Origin: Lingula anatina
Taxonomy: Eukaryota > Brachiopoda > Lingulata > Lingulida > Lingulidae
Direction: 5' to 3'
Assembly: GCF_001039355.2 (NCBI RefSeq)
Contig: NW_019775918.1
Coordinates: forward strand, 84,648 to 119,008
Length of the DNA: 34,361 nucleotides
Shown here piece by piece: positions 1 to 17,585 of the stretch. Within the stretch, counting starts at the first letter, position 1; every line of letters begins with the position of its first letter. The notes below the pieces were generated by a model. That model saw nothing but the letters and a program-made list of their open reading frames with translations, did no database searches and was not told the origin of the DNA. The position numbers and the translations under genes are program-made.

Positions 1-214
1 TAGCCACTACATCCGACCGTATTTCGATTTTGTGTTTTGGAATGTGAAATTAATTACTGGTTATCTCTAAGTGTCACAATTTACACAATAATATTGTACT
101 AACGAAGTTTCACCATTTTATCAGGAAGTAGAATACGCGCCACTGACGTGTAAAAGTTTTAACTAACTACTTGCAAAATTTTATCAGTAACATCAGCTCT
201 CCATATGTTTATAC

Positions 215-271
215 CTTGGCACCAATCTGGTTACCACACTGGCCGGCTTGTAGGTGGACAATTTCCCTCAT
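215..271 (-). CDS. Beta-tubulin gene 1, exon 1 only (rest lies beyond the left edge)
   Basis: The minus strand reads MREIVHLQAGQCGNQIGAK, the standard first 19 residues of beta-tubulin, and ends on AAG followed by a GT donor at 214-213. This is the same phase-0 exon 1 boundary as in the two complete tubulin genes of this window. Later exons would lie at lower coordinates; the 214 bases left of it are intron or flank and show no tubulin exon 2. The MREI start is the tetrapeptide read on nascent beta-tubulin for tubulin-dependent mRNA decay (known for the family). Residue 7 is Leu, against Met in the other two. It could be a complete third gene running out of the window or an orphan exon. Confidence 0.85.
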
Positions 272-828
272 GTTGAGTAGTTTTAGTTGAATTTGTTTGG
301 TGGGTTATCTTCAGGGATTCCTCCTGTTTGTGACCTAACCCAGCCTAACCGGTTTTTCTAGTATGCCGTCACGTTGTCTTTTAAAAATAGATGGCACTAG
401 CAACACAATGGCCAAGATAAGAGCAATAGGGTCGCGCGACAAGGTTATTTTCAGTTGCACCCTCCGCAAGGTGTCGCCTGTGGTGGTGGGGAGGGGGGGG
501 GGGCGCGTCACAGCCCATATGGTTACTGTGGCCAAGGTGACAGGTACTTCCTTGAGGTCAACATCGCAAAGAAAGTTCTGTTAAATAAGCAATGCCTCTC
601 ATCTAATAACTTTGTTTCAATGGTTTAATTTATAAGGTTTCAGTTTCTACAAAGTCAGTAAAAGGGGAACACGTGTGTTAGTACCACCAACCGAGTTTTC
701 ACCGAGGTGAAGCAGTTAATTTTTCGTCTTGAACCCAGATCTTCTATCCCATTCTTTTTTTTTTTTTAGAAATTTTGGCTATGTATTCTTAACAAACACA
801 AGACCTATGTTGTTTAAAAAATTAAAAA
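272..828. promoter_or_regulatory. Intergenic region between tubulin 1 and tubulin 2, probable tubulin 1 promoter
   Basis: No convincing gene is seen here; short ORFs on both strands look like chance. On the minus strand a TATA-like AT stretch (about 379-389) sits roughly 110 bases upstream of the tubulin 1 ATG and is followed by GTGACGG. In tubulin 2 a TATA box is likewise followed by GTGACGG, so the two promoters share a core layout. A run of G lies at about 489-502 and a T run at about 753-767. The exact promoter is inferred. Confidence 0.35.
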
Positions 829-834
829 TTTATT
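829..834 (-). terminator. Polyadenylation signal of tubulin 2
   Basis: AATAAA on the minus strand, about 256 bases past the tubulin 2 stop. It is the closest canonical signal I see downstream of that gene, so the 3' UTR would be about 270-280 bases. Confidence 0.5.
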
Positions 835-1089
835 GCATGATATCATTTACCATTCTATCTCTAGCGTTTAAAATGAAGAAAAAAATTCATAGCTTTCATT
901 TCAATGGAACAGTTGGGTCTGATAATGAATAAGACAGCATCAATAGAGATGCAACATGCAAAATGACAAATGTTTCTTTTAAAGTGACATGATTGTCAGA
1001 ATGAATTTTGGCTTGATTATGAAGCAACAGGAATGTCAGTTTCAGATTCAATCATATAACTAAAAGTTTCAAAGTTTATGAAAAGACAT

Positions 1090-3968
<2,879 letters not shown>

Positions 3969-4053
3969 GTTGATAGTTTTTTCTAGCTGAAGTTGAGTGA
4001 GCTTTAGTCTTCGAGGTTTGCGTTAAGTGTTGCTAGCAATTGACCGTCACCTC

Positions 4054-4060
4054 TTTTATA
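4054..4060 (-). promoter_or_regulatory. TATA box of tubulin 2
   Basis: TATAAAA on the minus strand, 86 bases upstream of the tubulin 2 ATG. A start site about 30 bases on would give a 5' UTR of about 55-60 bases, like that predicted for tubulin 3. GTGACGG follows directly downstream, as in tubulin 1. Confidence 0.6.
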
Positions 4061-5481
4061 TGGTCAACATGAATGGCGGAACTCGTATCCTTCCGCATCG
4101 GGTTTGAATTTTCATCGAAATGCTTTTTGCTAATACATCACACTGGAATTTAAAGGAAAATGACATATTATAAGTTACCATACACAAAAATTATGCAAAA
4201 CATTCGGAATTATGAAGAAATGCTATATTTAATGCGCACTATTTTGAATGCGGACGTTAATTTTAGGTTGTGATGCTGTGCATAAATAATTCACCCTATG
4301 ACAACCGTTACCAATACAAAAATCGATCAATAATCGATCAACACTTGTAAACATCAACAGTGACAAAAGGGAAATAGTTCCGATAAGGCTTTTGACTCGT
4401 ATCGGTGTTATTATTTGTAATAAATACTAGGAATCGGATATATTGCAGATTAACTGCATGGGAGATAACCGATTCAGAGAATTTTCCCGCCATTGTCGTT
4501 TATGAATTTGAATTTTGTATTTGAACGATGACAGCGGGGGGGGGGGGGGGGGGGGGGCATTTAGAGATGTATGATTTTCGATCTAAGTATAACTGAAACA
4601 TAAACATGTGTCAGTGTAATTGAATGGTTTTTATTCCCAATAATTATTATTGATTATAGGTTCTGGGGTAAAATAATTAATTAATATGTTAATTATTTGC
4701 ATGTGCATCTGAAGTGAAATACAGTCTTTATAGGTCTCTATAGGAATCTGTCTCACGCACCGTTTGTCACTCATCACGGGGGGTGGGGGGGGTGTTAAAA
4801 CAATAAAATTCTCAGTTATTTTAATTAATTTTAAGACTTTCTTCTGAAAAAAAAAAAAAAAAAAAACATTTAGCTGCCTTGTGATCTCTCCTAGCTACTG
4901 CATGTGTGTGTGTGAGTGTGTGTGTGAGAGAGAGAGGGAGAGGGTGTAATTAACTTAATTGGCAGAAGGCGTGGTTCCTTGTAAACAAACTAGCTGTTAG
5001 CGTGTAAAATGTAACTTGGTTGTTTACCAACATTACATATAGCGTGCATATATGAAGTATACTATATAGAATGAATGAATGTCTAGATTTTCTTAATATT
5101 TGCCTGAATTTGGAAGGAATAATGTAGCAACCGTTTCATGAAAATCAAACGGACACGTTTCATGATAATAATAATCCTGTATATACCGAGTAGCTTCCAA
5201 AGCAGTATGCTCCTTCGAATTTCCTCCATTCTTAATGACACTTTAACCCCAGAAGAGCGGTAGAGGTGAAGCTCGTATTTCTCACTTAATCCCCAATTAA
5301 ATATCTACGAGTCTTGGTCAAAATCAATCCAACACGGCCCACCCCACCTCCGAGCTTTGTCAGTTTCACCCCAGCACATGCGCATCATGGCGATGACCAC
5401 GCGAGCTCATGAGCATAAAATATACCGCACCAATGAGCTCGCGATCTCGGCGACATGATGTCACAATGCCACCGCTGTCCA
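4061..5481. promoter_or_regulatory. Divergent intergenic region between tubulin 2 and tubulin 3
   Basis: No gene is supported here. It contains three forkhead-type motifs: GTAAACA at 4347-4353, GTAAACA at 4981-4987 and its complement TGTTTAC at 5021-5027. It also holds a 22-base G run (4536-4557), another G-rich run near 4780-4793, an A run near 4847-4866 and a GT/GA simple repeat near 4901-4942. FOXJ1, a forkhead factor, drives motile-cilium genes in animals (established knowledge), so the sites fit axonemal tubulins. Chance matches are possible in AT-rich DNA, and shared regulation of both genes is inference. Confidence 0.4.
5401..5442. promoter_or_regulatory. Inverted repeat with CCAAT box upstream of tubulin 3
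   Basis: GCGAGCTCAT at 5401-5410 is matched perfectly by ATGAGCTCGC at 5433-5442, a 10-bp inverted repeat with a 22-bp AT-rich spacer. A CCAAT box (5430-5434) overlaps the right arm, about 50 bases upstream of the TATA box, a normal NF-Y position. The role of the repeat is unknown. Confidence 0.45.
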
Positions 5482-5487
5482 TATAAA
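5482..5487 (+). promoter_or_regulatory. TATA box of tubulin 3
   Basis: TATAAA lies 91 bases upstream of the tubulin 3 ATG. Initiation about 30 bases on, near CAGAAACTC at about 5508, would give a 5' UTR of about 60 bases. Confidence 0.65.
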
Positions 5488-5572
5488 CGCCGCTGAGTCA
5501 GCCCGTTCAGAAACTCGGAGAACGCTGTCCACGGAGAAGGTGCATTTTGATTATTCCTAAATCTCTAGAAAC

Positions 5573-10240
<4,668 letters not shown>

Positions 10241-10429
10241 ACAAGCAGTCAGACGATGATAAATTCCTTTATTTGACTGAACATTCCTTTATTTCTTATT
10301 GAACCAGATTCTCTAACTGAACAAACTATTTGGACCAACATTTACAAAAAAACATTTTTCTTTTAAATTTTGGGATATGTATAAAATTATGGAACAAGTA
10401 ACTTTGTTTTTTGACCAAAAATTCTCAAA

Positions 10430-10549
10430 AATAAAAAAACAAAATGGAAAGATGTGTTCTAGCTATTGGAGCTAAAGAGAAGTGTACCATGTATGCTTAA
10501 TTCGGTGTCCATGTGGAAAGAACAGACGGAAAAAATAAAAGATAATAAA
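10430..10549 (+). terminator. Polyadenylation signal cluster of tubulin 3
   Basis: AATAAA occurs at 10430-10435, 10534-10539 and 10544-10549, starting about 190 bases past the stop. Either use would give a 3' UTR of roughly 210-330 bases. Confidence 0.5.
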
Positions 10550-11680
10550 AAAAAGTGAGCTTTTTTCCCTTGTCAATGATTTTCAAGTTTCATGTTAGAT
10601 TCCCATGTAATGTCATGAATGTCTTTATGTTGGGGATTTGCAGGGCAGTTTGAATTTGACTAGAATTTGAGACTCCACGGGGATGGGGAATTGCTCATAG
10701 TTCAATCTGCTGGTTCAGTACCTGGTAAATGGCAATTTTATTAATGACTAGTAGGAAAAAGATAGGGGTGCTACAAATAGTATTCACACAAGGCAATACT
10801 TGGTAACCTCATCCACTGAAAACAATTTGGTTAAATCCTACTTTTCTGTACTTAATTTGTTTTTGGATTATTAGCTGGATATGATTGCTAAATTTGCTTC
10901 AGTAAATCAAAATTGGATTATTGATTCCCTGTGTTATGTTATAAGCATTGAGATGATACTGGTTTTCTGCAATGCTGATTATAATGCAGATATGCCCCCT
11001 TATTTCAAAACAAAATGCCAAAATTTCCACAAATATAACATAGATCTATTGCACTTGCTGTACCTCATCTAGATATACCACTTGGAATTACTTGATGCAA
11101 TCAGTGCAAAATAACGAATGATAAAGAAATAGAAAGTTTTATAATAATCTCACAGGACCTGCAAATTGAGGAAAATAGGTCAACTGATAAGACCTGAAAA
11201 ACGTGACCTAATTTTGGCCGAGAATGGCGCTGTGAGGTGAGTAGGGTGCTCGTATACTAACACATGGCGCAGGCGGCTGTCTGTTTATTTTCTGCACTTC
11301 TGGACAGTTTCAGATAATTCTATCTGCAGATCAATATGATATGACTTCGTATGAGTCATTTATTAGATGATAAATATTGTGATGTGTTTTAATGCCACTC
11401 GCATACTGCTGGTACATGCAGTGCGCGACTAGGTTGTTGATCTAATACTAGCACAGTTGTAGTAGTAGCAGCGTCTTTGGGTGCCACAGGTGAAGACCCT
11501 AGCAGTTAGGAAAGGGAGTGGAGTGGTGGTGGTGGTGGTTGCGGGGGGGGGGGGGGGGTGCTATTTGTCTAAGAAGCGCTGAAAGTGCTTATTAATGGGA
11601 GCGGACCTTGTAATAACTTAATTAGTGGTAAAATATAGGCGTTGTTATAACACACCTCTCTTTCTCCCTTTCTCTCTTAT
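10550..11680. other. Intergenic stretch without a recognised gene
   Basis: AT-rich sequence with a short ORF of about 60 codons that I do not believe. A GGT simple repeat (about 11522-11540) runs into a 16-base G tract (11543-11558). I see no RNA gene or exon. Confidence 0.5.
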
Positions 11681-11694
11681 ACACACACACACAT

Positions 11695-11727
<33 letters not shown>

Positions 11728-11750
11728 GAAAACACACACACACACACACA
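11681..11750. repeat. AC microsatellite
   Basis: Nearly pure AC repeat interrupted by ATGC near 11693 and by AGTGAAA near 11727. The histidine/threonine ORF across it is a by-product of the repeat. Confidence 0.9.
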
Positions 11751-11815
11751 AGAGTGCGCAATGGGACTACAACACGTCATTCTCAACTTATGGCCCATTA
11801 TGTCAGCAGTGGGCT

Positions 11816-12079
11816 AAGGCTTCGTTCACATGCAATGTCTATTTTCTAATTTCTATTTTCTATTTGCGCTATCTTATGATCAAGGTCTGTGCCCTGAATA
11901 TCCCGCCGCGTAATTACTGGCAGCGCGAGCCAGTTACTTATAGTAACTTAATTATAGTAACTGGCACGGCTGCCAGTAATTACGCCGCGGGATATTCAGG
12001 CCACAGACCGTGATCATAAGACATACCGCAAATAGAAAATAGAATTTAGAAAATAGACATTGCATGTGAACGAAGCCTA
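11816..12079. mobile_element. Foldback element, 264-bp near-perfect hairpin
   Basis: The left half pairs with the right half over almost the whole length. GGCTTCGTTCACATGCAATG near 11818 is matched by CATTGCATGTGAACGAAGCC ending at 12078, continuing through TATTTTCTA and ATATCCCGC blocks to a short centre near 11947 (GTTACTTATAGTAAC / TTATAGTAAC). Arms are about 120-130 bp with few mismatches. TA flanks both ends, as expected of a MITE with TA target duplication. There is no coding capacity. The superfamily is not determined. Confidence 0.8.
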
Positions 12080-12159
12080 ATTCCCAATGGCACGTTAGGT
12101 CTACATATATGCTGTAGATCAATTCAACTCTGGAAACTTGATCTGAATACAGTCAGTTT

Positions 12160-12441
12160 CAGGGGCAGATCCAGGATTATTTGAAGGCTGAATCCGCCAT
12201 GCGAAGCAGTTCCTCCCCCCTCCCTGGCATTGGTTTGGGGGCCCAGCCCTGAAGGCCCCGAATAAATTTGGTATTTTAGAGGGCGAACGATGCCATTTGG
12301 TACAGTTTAGAACTATGATTCAGCTTGTCAAAATTCTAATTTTAAGAGGGGGCCATTGGATTTACCGAAATCGAAGGGGGGGGGGGGGGTGCGGGGGGAA
12401 GGGTCAGGACCCCCCTGACCCCCCCCCTAAATCCGCCTCTG
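12160..12441. mobile_element. Non-autonomous DNA transposon with CAGGGGC-type terminal repeats
   Basis: The left end CAGGGGCAGATCCAGGATT (from 12160) is roughly complementary to the right end AAATCCGCCTCTG (to 12441). Internally it has C-rich and G-rich tracts near both ends (12212-12245 and 12376-12427), which pair with each other. AGTTT lies directly outside each end, a possible short target duplication; an 8-bp duplication is not seen. No transposase is encoded. Elements beginning CAGGGGC with G/C-rich inner arms are common in marine invertebrates (recalled, not checked). Confidence 0.6.
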
Positions 12442-12905
12442 AGTTTAACAGATTGGCATACCTCCTCTTCGTTTCTTACTTACTCTTATAATCACCAGCT
12501 TTTCTGCATTCTCCTCAACACCAGGAATTGTGTTTTAATCTGTTAAATTGATTGTATTCAGTGAGATTCCATAATTGATCAACGTTGACTGAAACTGGGA
12601 ATGAGCCCTAGGTTTGACAAACAATTAAGTGAAGATATCAGTTTAGCGTTAAGGACATTGACCTGATGTGACCTAGTTAGAATGTGATATTGTAATAAGG
12701 CTTGGGTCAACCAACCAGAGGTAAACCTAGCTGATACAGATAAGCTTCCTCAGAGCAAAGTATTTATAATTGCTTAGTGTTCGATGAAAAACAAGGTTGC
12801 TTTTTATGTCTTTTAATGTCTCTTTTCATTCGTGCAGCCATAGAAATGTCTTCATTTTCAGTGTTTGTCACTAATTTCTGTCCATTTAAGTTTTAGGTTG
12901 GAAAT
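12442..12905. other. Upstream region of the gene starting at 12914
   Basis: AT-rich, no gene. TTTTAG at about 12891-12896 followed by GTTGG could be a splice acceptor joining a 5' UTR exon to the start exon, or chance. No TATA box is obvious. Confidence 0.3.
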
Positions 12906-12913
12906 AATGTAAG

Positions 12914-15783
12914 ATGGCAGCTGCAAGAAACGCAGTTCGGCGTATTGGGGTCTTGCAAGGCGCCTTGGTGAAGAGACAGACTTACCGTAGCAGCGTGGAG
13001 AGCAGACGACATCAGAATACATATGATGGGCGATGGCCGCCAGATCACGGCGTGGGTATTGATAATGTGGAGGCACAGGTTGCGCAGGCCAGGTACTTCC
13101 TAAAATTTTTTTTTTTTGCCAAAGGAGAAGATAACAATTATGATACATTTAATTGATAAAAATGAAAATTATAATTGATTTTTTAGGCATTTCTTTGTGT
13201 GATTTGTTGAAAAAAGTGAGTATGCTGGAGATTATTATGCTGGTACTACCTCAACTGGATATATTTGCTAAATTTATCCTCTTTTGTTTTTATCTGTGTC
13301 ATTTAAAACTGAAGGCGATATTCACTGTCAGTTGAGGCACAGTTCCTAGCTGGTAGATACAAATTTATCTGTCTGGAGGGAGGTCTGATAATATTTTTCT
13401 GGCTAAGTCTGTCATGTCTTTGATATAGGAGATAAGTATATCTAGCTCTATTGTACTGGGATATACCTTTAATAGCATCAGTTTTTGTATCGTTTTTTTT
13501 ACTGCCATTTTCATTCTCATTTAATTGGCATAAATTTTACATATTGTGTGCACTTGTGATAGTCTATCCTTGTGAATATTGATGTTTGTCCATGTATATG
13601 CACATACTAGTAACATATGTTCTCATGTTAGAGGTTGTATGGAAAAAATCTTCCCTAGTTCTCTGTATTCTTGATATACTTGGCTGACATAAGGTCAGAC
13701 ATTACATAAACACAAAACATGTTAGCATTTAGAAACCAGCTAGGAATACATTTTTATAGGATGAGCTGACTGTATGCATTAGGTTCATCTCCTCATGTTA
13801 TTTAACATCTATGAAAAGAGGTTCAATAATATTAATAGACAGGAATAGAGAGTGAGAAGTGACTGCTAGAAGTTGAGTGGTGGAGAGAGAGAGAAGGAGA
13901 GAGAGATGGGGGAGAGAGAGGGAAAAAAGAGACTATATACTTATATCACCTCCACATACCATGAGGAAAAAATGCCGACAGGAAACGGGATAGGTGTCTA
14001 ATATGTGATAAATATGATGTGTTTGCCTCAGGCCAGATCCCAGTGCTACTGCGCCACTGTATAGAGAACTGAACACCGCCAGGTAGACTTGACAGCATTC
14101 CATAGGCTCCATTCAGAACAGAGGACTAACTAGGCCGAGGGTCAAATATGGTGACCCACTACAAAGCTTGCCATCTAATCTGTTAATAGACACTGAATAG
14201 ATATCCCATGGGGAAGTATTCAAGTGGGTCGGCCATATTTGACCCTTGGACTAGCTAGTCCCCTATTCTGAATGGGGCCTTAGAGAATAACACACAAGCT
14301 CCGGTTCTTTCTTTCCACCCAAAGAAATAGTAATACAGAGGTTAATGAGATATTAATATACACAGGTTAGTGATATTAACTTCCCCCGTGTGTGCTCTCC
14401 ACAACCAGTATTTCATACTATTTATGGGAGTTTCTTTAATAATATTTGCAAATTGACCAAGGGTAAAATATGATTTTATTGTACTGTAACATTTGGCATG
14501 TGAGTAATTTTGGGCCCATATTGTTCTTTATCCATATAACACTTATCTGGTTTAATAGGTGTTTTAATGTTTGTTTTTTAGAACTGAATAAAATGCATGT
14601 TTTTTTCTCATTTAATGATTAAATGCATTACTCACTCATCTTTTTATAGACAGTCAAAATTGTTTCAGATAAAGTTTTTTATTTATGTTGTTGATAGAGT
14701 TTGCCTTTGAAACACTCAATTGAAACCTAGTGCTCTACGTTTTGTCATTTTTTTATTTGAAATTGATTTTAAGCTTTGAAAAATTGAAATGATGTCTATG
14801 AGCACTTTCAAACAAGGCATCTATATGAAGGGTTTTTCTGCAGAGTCTGTCTTTCCTGTAGAGAAACAATCTCTCCCAGTTTGCTAGTCTCTTGATTAGG
14901 ATTGCCATAATAACACAGCTATTGATGGGAGTAATATTAAACAATCCTCTTATCTCACTAGGAGTGTGTATGTTACACAGTATAGTCACTCTATGTGGTG
15001 AGAGCTGAAATACATTCCCTCAAATATCTCCTCAAAAATAAGCCAGTAAAAGGCACTTTTATTAATAGAGCTGATGTGGAAATAGTAAATGAGAATTTTA
15101 AAGATTAAAAATCAGTGTGGTTTGATCAGATATTAAAAACAAGAAATGGTGACAGTAGCTTTATTACAGATACTGTTGATTTATTCAGGAAAAAGGATAA
15201 ATTTACAGTTTTTGGTTTTTAAGTTAAAACCTGTTTTGGTCTTTTTTGTTTCCCCTCTTTCAAGGAGATTTTGACATCTAAAACATTTTGGTGGTTTTGA
15301 TTTCACATTGGGGCTGGTTTCTTTTTTACTTAACATAAAGTTTAGAAATTTCATGTTACTTTTTATCTTCTAACTCACACAGACTGCATGATTTAGATAA
15401 GCTAGAATTAAATGGGTTTAGTGGATATTAACAGTTTTCACTTGGCCTTGTTAGCCTGTTTATAACAATTTGAAATATTTGAAATCTGTCACATTTGAAA
15501 ATTTACTTTAATATTATATGATATATGATCCATATTTATGAAAGCATTCAAACTTGGTTGTGATATTATTGTAATATTATATACTTTAAAATAAAGAATT
15601 TCATTATACTACATGATTGAAAATTAAATTTGCTCAGATTTAAATTAATGATGACAGTTTTAGTAAATTTGCAGTATAAGAATTAATTTTTGGTACTTTT
15701 TACCTAAGTTTTATTTCTTCTTTTAGTCTGGTGAACTTGCAGACTAACACTCTGGCGCGGCAGGGATATGACATGACCCAAAG
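12914..15783 (+). CDS. Unrecognised gene, first two coding exons; N-terminus like a mitochondrial presequence
   Basis: Exon 1 is 12914-13092 (59 codons plus 2 nt) and exon 2 is 15727-15783 (57 nt), joined by a 2.6 kb GT..AG intron. The ATG is preceded in frame by TAA at 12905-12907, which supports this start. The first 27 residues have several Arg and Lys, no acidic residue and an amphipathic look (MAAARNAVRRIGVLQGALVK), as in mitochondrial presequences. Residues after it read DGRWPPDHGVGIDNVEAQVAQ, and exon 2 gives SLVNLQTNTLARQGYDMTQ. I do not recognise the family. Exon 2 ends two nucleotides into a codon, and no continuation is visible before the N at 20302. Splicing on to the exon at 20362 would be out of frame, with an immediate stop. 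Confidence 0.5.
13093..15726 (+). other. Intron of the 12914 gene
   Basis: AT-rich intron. It contains a GA-rich simple repeat (about 13880-13932) and a foldback element (14105-14280). Short ORFs inside it are not supported as exons. Confidence 0.45.
14105..14280. mobile_element. Foldback element with about 57-bp inverted arms
   Basis: The left arm (14105-14160; it contains CCATTCAGAAC, GGGTCAAATATGG and GACCCACT) is the inverted counterpart of the right arm (about 14223-14280; AGTGGGTC, CCATATTTGACCC, ATTCTGAATGG). Arms match at roughly 85 percent by eye around a 60-bp middle. There is no coding capacity. It is probably a MITE; no clear target duplication was found. Confidence 0.65.
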
Positions 15784-17282
15784 GTATGTGGAGTTTAAAT
15801 TTGAAAATTCTGTATGAAATTATATTTGATATTTCAATTTTCTATGTATTTAATGTCAATTGGTTTGTCTGTGCTAGTACTAGTAGTCTTCTTTTTTTTC
15901 CATTAACCTATTTAAATATTACTTCATGCTATATATGAAAAATGTATTATTTCGTTTTGGAGAAGAAGTTCCTTCAATTGTTATTAAGAACTTTTCATGA
16001 ATTGAACATAAGGAGAAGAAATACTCTGTTGAATGATTTTAATTTATCTGGAGAGTATGCAGGCATCCATTGGCAAGGCTTTTATAAATTTATTTATAAA
16101 CTTAATCCAGAGACAATCAACAAACGTTGAATGTTGGGGTAAATGAAACATTTTCATTATTATTATTATTATTATTATTATCATTATTATAGTAACAATT
16201 ATTAACAAGACATTTTAGTTGTATGTTTATGTGACTAGTGTACAGTGCAGTTTACAGGTGAACTAGTAGCCCCATGGTGAACTTGAAGAGCACATTAACC
16301 TGACACTGAGGTGTGAGCTGCATACTGAACACTTATATAATCTATGATCTGTCTGCTTGTAAGATTCCTTATTGATGACTTAGGAATTCTGTTCACATGC
16401 ATCACTGGTTGGCAGGTACTAAACTAACACAATAAATTATCACCCTGAGTATGGAGGCTATCTGAGTGAATGTCTGATGAAGCAAAGTCAGATTTATGCC
16501 GATGTGCAAAATGACATGCGGGGTAATGAAAAATGGGACATCTGAATTATGACATGAGAATCTGAGGTCAGACCTAAGGTGCTGTGGTTTGATTATTACT
16601 TAATGTTCACAGTGTTATTATTAGTTTGAGAGGCTGAATTTTATTGTATACTGTTTTATCAAATTTTTGTTTATTTAGTGAACAGGACGTGTTTTAATCA
16701 GTAGAATATGTGCTGGATCAATCCCATGTTTCAGCTTTGTCAAGATCAAATTTTCCAGTGATGTGGCATTTATAACGACTGCATTATGGTTAGAGAAACC
16801 TTTGGTGTTGTGGTCACAGCTGTGAGCTGACATCATCCTCATGGCAGGTACTCACGCGGCACAGCTCAGCCACACCTGGCACCCTAGTAGTGCCACGCGC
16901 TGGGATCACTGTCATTGCAGAGTGATTGATGATATTTTCCCTTCATTTTTAGCCGCATGTTCACATACTTGTTTCTCTATCTCATACAGTCACGTCTGTG
17001 TTATCTACCTTGCCCTCGGGTATAGCAGGGATAAGATATTGTGCAGGATTTTCGTGGGAAAACAAATTTTCCTCAGGTCTTCAGTAATTTTAAGTACTCA
17101 CAAGCCATCACTCTGTGGCATTTCATACTTTGATGAAATGCACTGAAGATATACACATCTTGAAATCAATATTTTTCTCCATATGGCTAAATGTTTGTGG
17201 TTACATGTATCCCTTTGGTTATCAGCTTGTGTTAAGATGTACTTTTTAGGAGCTGAGGGTAGTTATTTTATCAAAATGTCAG
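15784..17282 (+). other. Sequence after exon 2 of the 12914 gene, no exon seen
   Basis: AT-rich, with an ATT trinucleotide repeat at about 16156-16192. ORFs of 62 and 101 codons (15942 and 16841) lack homology I can recognise and splice context, so I do not call them genes. Confidence 0.4.
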
Positions 17283-17425
17283 CATAGAGTATTAGAAATA
17301 ATTTCATCAAAATACCACATAGAGTATTAGAAATAATTTCATCAAAATACCACATAGGGTATTATCAATAATTTCATCAAAATACCACATAGGGTATTAT
17401 CAATAATTTCATCAAAATGTCTTAT
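17283..17425. repeat. 35-bp tandem repeat, four copies
   Basis: Units start at about 17283, 17318, 17353 and 17388, each carrying CATAG(A/G)G and AATTTCATCAAAAT. Copies 1-2 share GAGTATTAGAA; copies 3-4 share GGGTATTATCAA. Confidence 0.85.
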
Positions 17426-17487
17426 TGAAATACTAGAAATGATGGACAAATAATATATTATGGATATAATGATATTATTGCTATTTT

Positions 17488-17517
17488 TATGTACAGACAC
17501 AGATGTGTCTGTACATA
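17488..17517. repeat. Perfect 14-bp palindromic hairpin
   Basis: TATGTACAGACACA (17488-17501) and TGTGTCTGTACATA (17504-17517) are perfect complements around a 2-base centre. It sits just before the GTCGCC-type microsatellite and 161-bp array, and may mark one end of the element that carries them. Confidence 0.7.
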
Positions 17518-17520
17518 TAG

Positions 17521-17580
17521 CCGTCATCTGCGTCTGTCGTCGCCGTCGTCGCTGTCGCCGTTGCCGTCGCCGTCGCCGTG
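17521..17580. repeat. GTC/GCC trinucleotide-type microsatellite
   Basis: An imperfect run of GTC and GCC triplets, strongly GC-rich in AT-rich surroundings. On the minus strand it yields a Gly/Asp-rich ORF that I regard as a repeat by-product. Confidence 0.75.
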
Positions 17581-17585
17581 CACTT

